DNA from: Terebella lapidaria
Taxonomy: Eukaryota; Annelida; Polychaeta; Terebellida; Terebellidae
Direction: 5' to 3'
Assembly (NCBI GenBank): GCA_949152475.1
Contig: OX424569.1
Span: 29,247,950 to 29,311,949, forward strand
DNA: 64,000 nt
A program made the translations under genes and the position numbers. Each line of letters starts with the position of its first letter. Position 1 is the first letter of the stretch. The notes under the pieces are model-generated. The model was not told the origin of the DNA. It saw only the letters and a list, made by a program, of their open reading frames with translations, and did not search any database. This document shows, one piece after another, positions 59,470 to 64,000 of this stretch.

Positions 59470-60424
59470 AGTGCTAGAGGAATGAAACAATTGCGATAAG
59501 CTACGTTGTCGAAATGAATGGTATTAATTCTACAGATATTTTTCTGTCATTGAGCAATTTGTTAGTGACTAAATGATTTTGCTTCAAATCATCCCAATTA
59601 CTGGAAAAGCATTTTTTTGTTATTTTGCGATAGGTTCAAATACATACACAACGGAGTGGGCAACGCGTGGTGAATGATATCAGATATATCACAACAACTG
59701 GGCTATGTGATCAAATCATTAACTGTTCAAAAACGATTTGATTGTACAGACCATATACGAACACCCCACTCAAAAAGACGATCAAACCATTCGGCCTACA
59801 GTACAGTGTGGGGCGTAACTGCAGCCGTCACCCATTTCAATAGCAGTTGTGTCAATTGTCATCTAGTGTTGGGACATGCTTGACATCCATTGAAGTCGAC
59901 AAATTTCCCATGAAAACTTTCCTGTGATTCCAGAAGATATTTATCAGATTGATTCAATAGTGCCACCCTACAATGATACATCGGCAACAGATGAACTGTT
60001 CCGCGCTGAGACTGATGCCTGTCTGACAAGTCACTTAGAAAGGCGTCCGTGTTTAATCAACCACATTTTATTACCCTTTTCGCCTGGCCATTGATAATTC
60101 ATTTTACATGTAACGATGTACAGAAGAATGATTATATAGAGATAACATGTGTATCCATTGCAAGTTGTATACATCCTGGGGCATTTCATATCCTCGTAAT
60201 AGATGATTTGCGATCCGTGCATTTGTTTGCTGATTGGCATGAGAATATATCACTTCAACACCGAGACTGGAATCAGACCTTGTTGGAAGTTGTACATATG
60301 CGTTCGCCTTGGATATGCCACACATGTATATCATATTTGTCAACATTTTGATTACTTGTTTGTGAGATTGGTCTGGCAATATATTTACTTCACCAGATAC
60401 ATTATATATCACTACGTCCGATTG
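59470..60424. other. Spacer with overlapping ORFs on both strands
   Basis: ORFs of 100, 102 and 74 residues overlap at 60049-60427 on opposite strands. They mirror each other and none shows a motif, so none is called. Confidence 0.35.
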
Positions 60425-60838
60425 TAAGTATCAAGCTATTACCTCCAATACAGCCAAATTTTGATGATTCCAATAACAAACATAAAATACAACATTGTGC
60501 AATAGAAACAAAGCCCGACCAATAATTTTATCAAAAGACACACTGGTGTCATCAGGGGCAGTGTGTCATCAGGGGCACCTGATGGAATTAGTATACAACT
60601 GCCCAACAACATATTAAAATAATTTAGAAATCCGAAACAAACCGCATGGAATAGATATATGACAAGTACATAAGTACCTAATCACAAGCCAAAAGGCTAA
60701 TGAGTTGATGGTATCCTTGGGGACAGACATAACGTACACCAGCAGTGACACCAGCTCAGTGGTATGAATGTGAGTATCAATCTATTACCTCCAATACAGC
60801 CAAATTTTGATAATTCGATATCAGACATTAATACCTAG
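60425..60838 (-). repeat. 363-bp repeat, one unit plus the start of a second, minus strand
   Basis: Begins TGTAAGTATCAAGCTATTACC, runs through a full unit (with GTGTCATCAGGGGCA doubled at 60547-60577), then reaches GTGAGTATCAATCTATTACC, the start of another unit. It stops at about 60830. So even this dispersed copy is a head-to-tail dimer. Confidence 0.85.
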
Positions 60839-61195
60839 GAGTTTAGTCGGGCTTGAATGACAAGTAGCAATGTCCAGCAAAGCATCTTAGACGTGACTTC
60901 AAGTTGTTGGTTGATATTCACGTAAATGGAATCCCCCGAATCATGTGCCATTACGGTAAAACATCGCATTTTGGTGGCCTGCTTGAATGACGACGCAAGT
61001 GGCCCAATTGGGGACCACGTACCACATCAGATGCTGCCGACGTCAGAAATCATACTCATACCAATACTGACGGCATTGTTGAGAGGCAAGCCAAGTTTCT
61101 ACAAGCTGAGCTAACCAGGCGAAACATTTTGGTGATATTCAGTGACAAATTAGACATTCGTACCTCGCATCTTACCTATAATATTTAACTTGTTA

Positions 61196-61765
61196 ATGTC
61201 AAGTCAAATTCAACACAAAACCTCACATGATTTTTGGCCATAACTTCATTCAGGATAGTCGGATCAATTTGAAATTTTGTTTGTTTCCATTTGGAATAAA
61301 ACCAAATTTTTTTCACCAAATTTTAGACTTCTATTTTGAAAATTGAAAAAGTTGGCATTCTACTCCAATGTTAAATTTCACATCAAACATGGAATTTGCG
61401 AGCCTGAACCAAATTTGGCTCATTGTTCGATGTTCAGATTGCACGTTACTTTGTGAAAACGACATTTTATTAGAATAATCCTTCCTGCTCAGAAACTTTC
61501 CTCATATTACATTTCTTAGCGGAATAAAGATCATGGAAACCCCGAATTTGCTTGAATTCCTGCGATCTGATATGTGTCCATCATTTAACATTGAAGTAGA
61601 TTGCCAACTTTTTCAGTTTTCAAGATAGAAATCTGAAATTTGGTGAAAAATATGGTTTTGTGCCAAACGGAAACATGTAAATTTTCAAATTGATCCGACC
61701 ATCCTAAATGGGATATGGCCAAAAATCATATGATGTTTTGTGTTGAACTTGAGTATGAGCAAGTT
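61196..61765. repeat. Large fold-back, arms of about 180 bp
   Basis: The left arm (61196-61385) contains TTCAACACAAAACCTCACATG, GTCGGATCAATTTGAAA, TTTTTTTCACCAAATTT and GAAAAAGTTGGCA. The right arm (61575-61765) is its reverse complement at roughly 80 percent by eye. The spacer is about 190 bp and unique. No ORF is preserved. Transcription would give a long imperfect hairpin RNA. Confidence 0.85.
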
Positions 61766-61993
61766 GATTGAGATATAGTGACATCCAGCAAGGCTTCTAA
61801 TTCCCATCACTTGTTAGTCTGCCTTCTTAGCTGGAATTTGTGTTGTTGGAAGAAACTGAACTAAGTGTTTATCGGTTGGTGTTCGTGTGTGATACCATTC
61901 TGAAACATGGATGAGAAGAATTTGTTCCTTTGCAAGTAAGCCATGGCGGATGAAGTAGAACCGAGACAAACTAATTGAAATCAAAATTGAAGA

Positions 61994-62665
61994 TATTTTT
62001 TGGATGTCATATATCCTAAGGAACTTGAAATTAAGGATACTACAGAATCCGCTAATTTTTCCAACTGTCTAGACCTGAGGTTGGAGATTGATAATGATTC
62101 TAACCTGTCAACTAGATTATATGACAAACATGATGATTTCAATTTTTCCATAGTCAATTTCCCTTTTCTAAGCAGCAACATTCCTATGTCACCGGCATAT
62201 CGTGTGTTTGTTTCTCAACTTATACGCTATTCCAGAGCTAGTTGCAAATATGAGGACTTTGTCTATCGAAGTGCCCAGCTAGTCTCTAAACTGCTACGAC
62301 AAGGATATGTTTTACCAAGACTTATAGCTGCGTTTAAGAAATTCTATGGACGTCATCATGATCTGGTTGATAAATACAGCAAATCCATGTCTGCCATGCA
62401 ACTAGATCTATTTTCATGTTAATTTTGGGGAATTCATGACGGGTGCCACTAGTGGGGCAGGAAATGCTCACTTTTTCCGGAACACCTGATTTCACCTCCT
62501 AATGGCCATTTACGGGGGTTCATGAGTTTCCCTGTCATTTTTGTTTTCTCTCACTTCGTATGCCTGATATGACTTCCTGTCCCCGGACTATGAGATTGGA
62601 TAATGGACCCTGTTTTGTTTGCTCGGAATACTTAATACTGGGTATTGATTCCACGTCTATTACAC
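61994..62665 (+). mobile_element. Truncated Penelope-like retroelement, plus strand
   Basis: Coding part 62000-62422 followed by the family 3' UTR, ending GATTCCACGTCTATTA. The 5' edge falls abruptly at TTTTTTGGATGTCATATA. It is very similar to 54905-55500, indicating a young subfamily. Confidence 0.85.
62000..62422 (+). CDS. C-terminal part of the Penelope-like reverse transcriptase, 140 residues
   Basis: Same protein end as 55142-55570 with three or four substitutions: Cys for Tyr in NCLDLRLE, His for Arg in YDKHDDFNF, and Arg for Gly in PAYRVFVSQ. It begins at YPKELEIKDT, downstream of YIDD, so the catalytic site is absent and the frame is a passive remnant. It ends FSC like its sister. 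Confidence 0.85.
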   Translation: MDVIYPKELEIKDTTESANFSNCLDLRLEIDNDSNLSTRLYDKHDDFNFSIVNFPFLSSNIPMSPAYRVFVSQLIRYSRASCKYEDFVYRSAQLVSKLLRQGYVLPRLIAAFKKFYGRHHDLVDKYSKSMSAMQLDLFSC

Positions 62666-64000
62666 AAGTGAGTAAAGTGAGGGGCCATTTTGTTCTCTGC
62701 CATTGGCTCAAGCACACCACCACGAAAACCAAGTTGTACTTCACCTAGCTACATTATCGCATCACAATATTTGACTTCAAATGCATTAATATGGATGCTG
62801 GCTGGTGGTAATAGATTGATACTTGCATTCCTCTCCCGCGACCAAAATACTCATCATCTGGTCGGTCTTTCTGGTGGCCTGGGAAGTGAGCTAGTTTTGA
62901 TATCTCGCTACCACTGTGACACTTCCCTGATGAATGCTCATCATACGTGACTTGATATCATTGCAGAAACAATTGACTGGATATATCGCGGAGTGTGACA
63001 TATTTCACCAAATCACCTAGTCTCCCTGATTAGAATTTACGTTACCTTATCAATCACTGGTGCCTTTTTAAGAACTTGAATACACTTAGGGGGAATTTGT
63101 CAGTGACGAAGTTTCAAACAGCTATATTCCTAAAAATAGTGTATAAATTGTATACTATGTAAGAATAATTATCTATCATATTTCAATCGTCACTATCGCG
63201 TATGGTGACAATAATTGCTATCATTTCCTGAGATATGATATATTGAACCAATGATCTGTTTGAGGTATGTTTAAAACATGAAGATATTTGTTTAAGATGC
63301 TATATGAAAATACGCGAAAATTCAGTGCATTTGTATCACATATTAACAAATTCGTGCACTGTGTCGAATGTTTGTTTCATGATTCAGATGCATGTGATGG
63401 GCTATTCACCTTGTAAGCAAATTGAGCACATATTTTACTTCTAATGAATGTGAAAAGAAGTATTTCATCTTTGCTGTCCAGGTTTCGCCTGCCTCCTTCA
63501 GCTTATCTTTTGGCATATCATCTCTTAGCATTTCACGGATAAACAACATGAGGTACAAGAAAATTACAATTTCACGGTGTCTCTTCTCGAAGAACTGTCT
63601 TAGTATGCATGTCAGTGAAGATAGGTTTGTTTTTACACATCACCTACAAGTAGAGGTATGTACTAGTAGAAGCATGCACAAAGGCTGCAAGCAGTGGACA
63701 TATAACATGTCACCCCTTGTCATTTTTGCAAATTAAATGAACAACATTTCATAAATAAAAAGAAACAAAAAAAACATGGAGAACGCGTTTAATGATATTC
63801 AGGTTTTCACAGTGAATTATCTAAAATATTGTTTCATCAATTTCCATGCACAGAAAAAGATGAGTTTGTAGAGTACTGCGGTTTTGTCTATGATGCAAGG
63901 GAGACAATTTGTATGTCCCAGTATGAGTTCTTATAATATGTGTATGACCAATTATCATCATCATGAATATTGTGTTGATAGTAACAGATTGATACATACA
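62666..64000. other. Window end; repeat traces and one unrecognised ORF
   Basis: GGTGGTAATAGATTGATACTTGCATTC (spread over 62803-62829) and GTAACAGATTGATACATAC at the very end echo the terminal part of the 363-bp repeat. A 104-residue ORF at 63422-63736 contains an acceptor-like TTTGCTGTCCAG at about 63470 and no recognisable domain. Confidence 0.35.

Noticed and set aside
60049..60427. Overlapping ORFs of 100 and 102 residues on opposite strands
   Set aside because: They mirror each other, have no motifs and no conserved copy; at most one could be real and neither is supported.

Overview
The window looks like nuclear DNA from an invertebrate animal, most likely a marine lophotrochozoan such as a mollusc (an inference from the repeat families, recalled from memory). 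It is AT-rich. I found no bacterial-style gene density, operons, rRNA, tRNA or CRISPR. No complete conventional gene can be read. Almost every short ORF lies inside a repeat, a decayed transposon or intron-like DNA. The real content is a mosaic of old duplicated blocks, isolated exon-like segments with good splice sites, and many mobile-element remnants.

Layout. Block X occurs twice (about 0.1-6.0 kb and 7.0-14.9 kb). Each copy opens with a matching first-exon candidate: a leader, two codons, then a GTAAGT donor. X1 carries a practically identical 1,313-bp tandem duplication. X2 carries an 11-unit satellite of about 147 bp. At 15.9-18.0 kb there is a degenerate tandem repeat, then a decayed copy (minus strand) of a large uncharacterised multicopy invertebrate gene family. 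From 19.8 kb there are two copies of a 580-bp element ending in a hairpin, and an element with terminal inverted repeats. A compound block Y-Z occurs as a direct pair (22.0-27.6 and 29.1-36.0 kb) and as a partial inverted third copy (48.8 to 46.4 kb). A Tc1/mariner relic sits between Y1 and Z1. Z2 contains an insertion in which an IMPACT/UPF0029 coding fragment is joined to a 5'-truncated CR1/jockey-type LINE and flanked by a candidate target-site duplication; Z1 is the empty allele.

Block W (37.1-40.5 kb; 51.3-53.3 plus 55.9-56.5 kb; a third partial copy at 59.0-59.5 kb) carries short exon-like segments with conserved splice sites. Between W1 and W2 lie a 1.4-kb element built from repeated ACTACCGTAACG motifs, a LINE 3' end, AAGTAC-rich DNA and a small Tc1/mariner element with perfect 29-bp inverted repeats. 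W2 is interrupted by a tandem array of a 363-bp repeat. One unit of that array was hit by a 916-bp reverse-transcriptase fragment (Penelope-like architecture) with a 4-bp target duplication. The last 8 kb hold a small candidate secreted protein, a 570-bp fold-back and a second fragment of the same reverse transcriptase.

The duplicated blocks most likely descend from tandem copies of one or more intron-rich genes whose other exons lie outside the window or are too short to recognise. The transposon insertions that differ between copies give a relative timeline of duplication and insertion.
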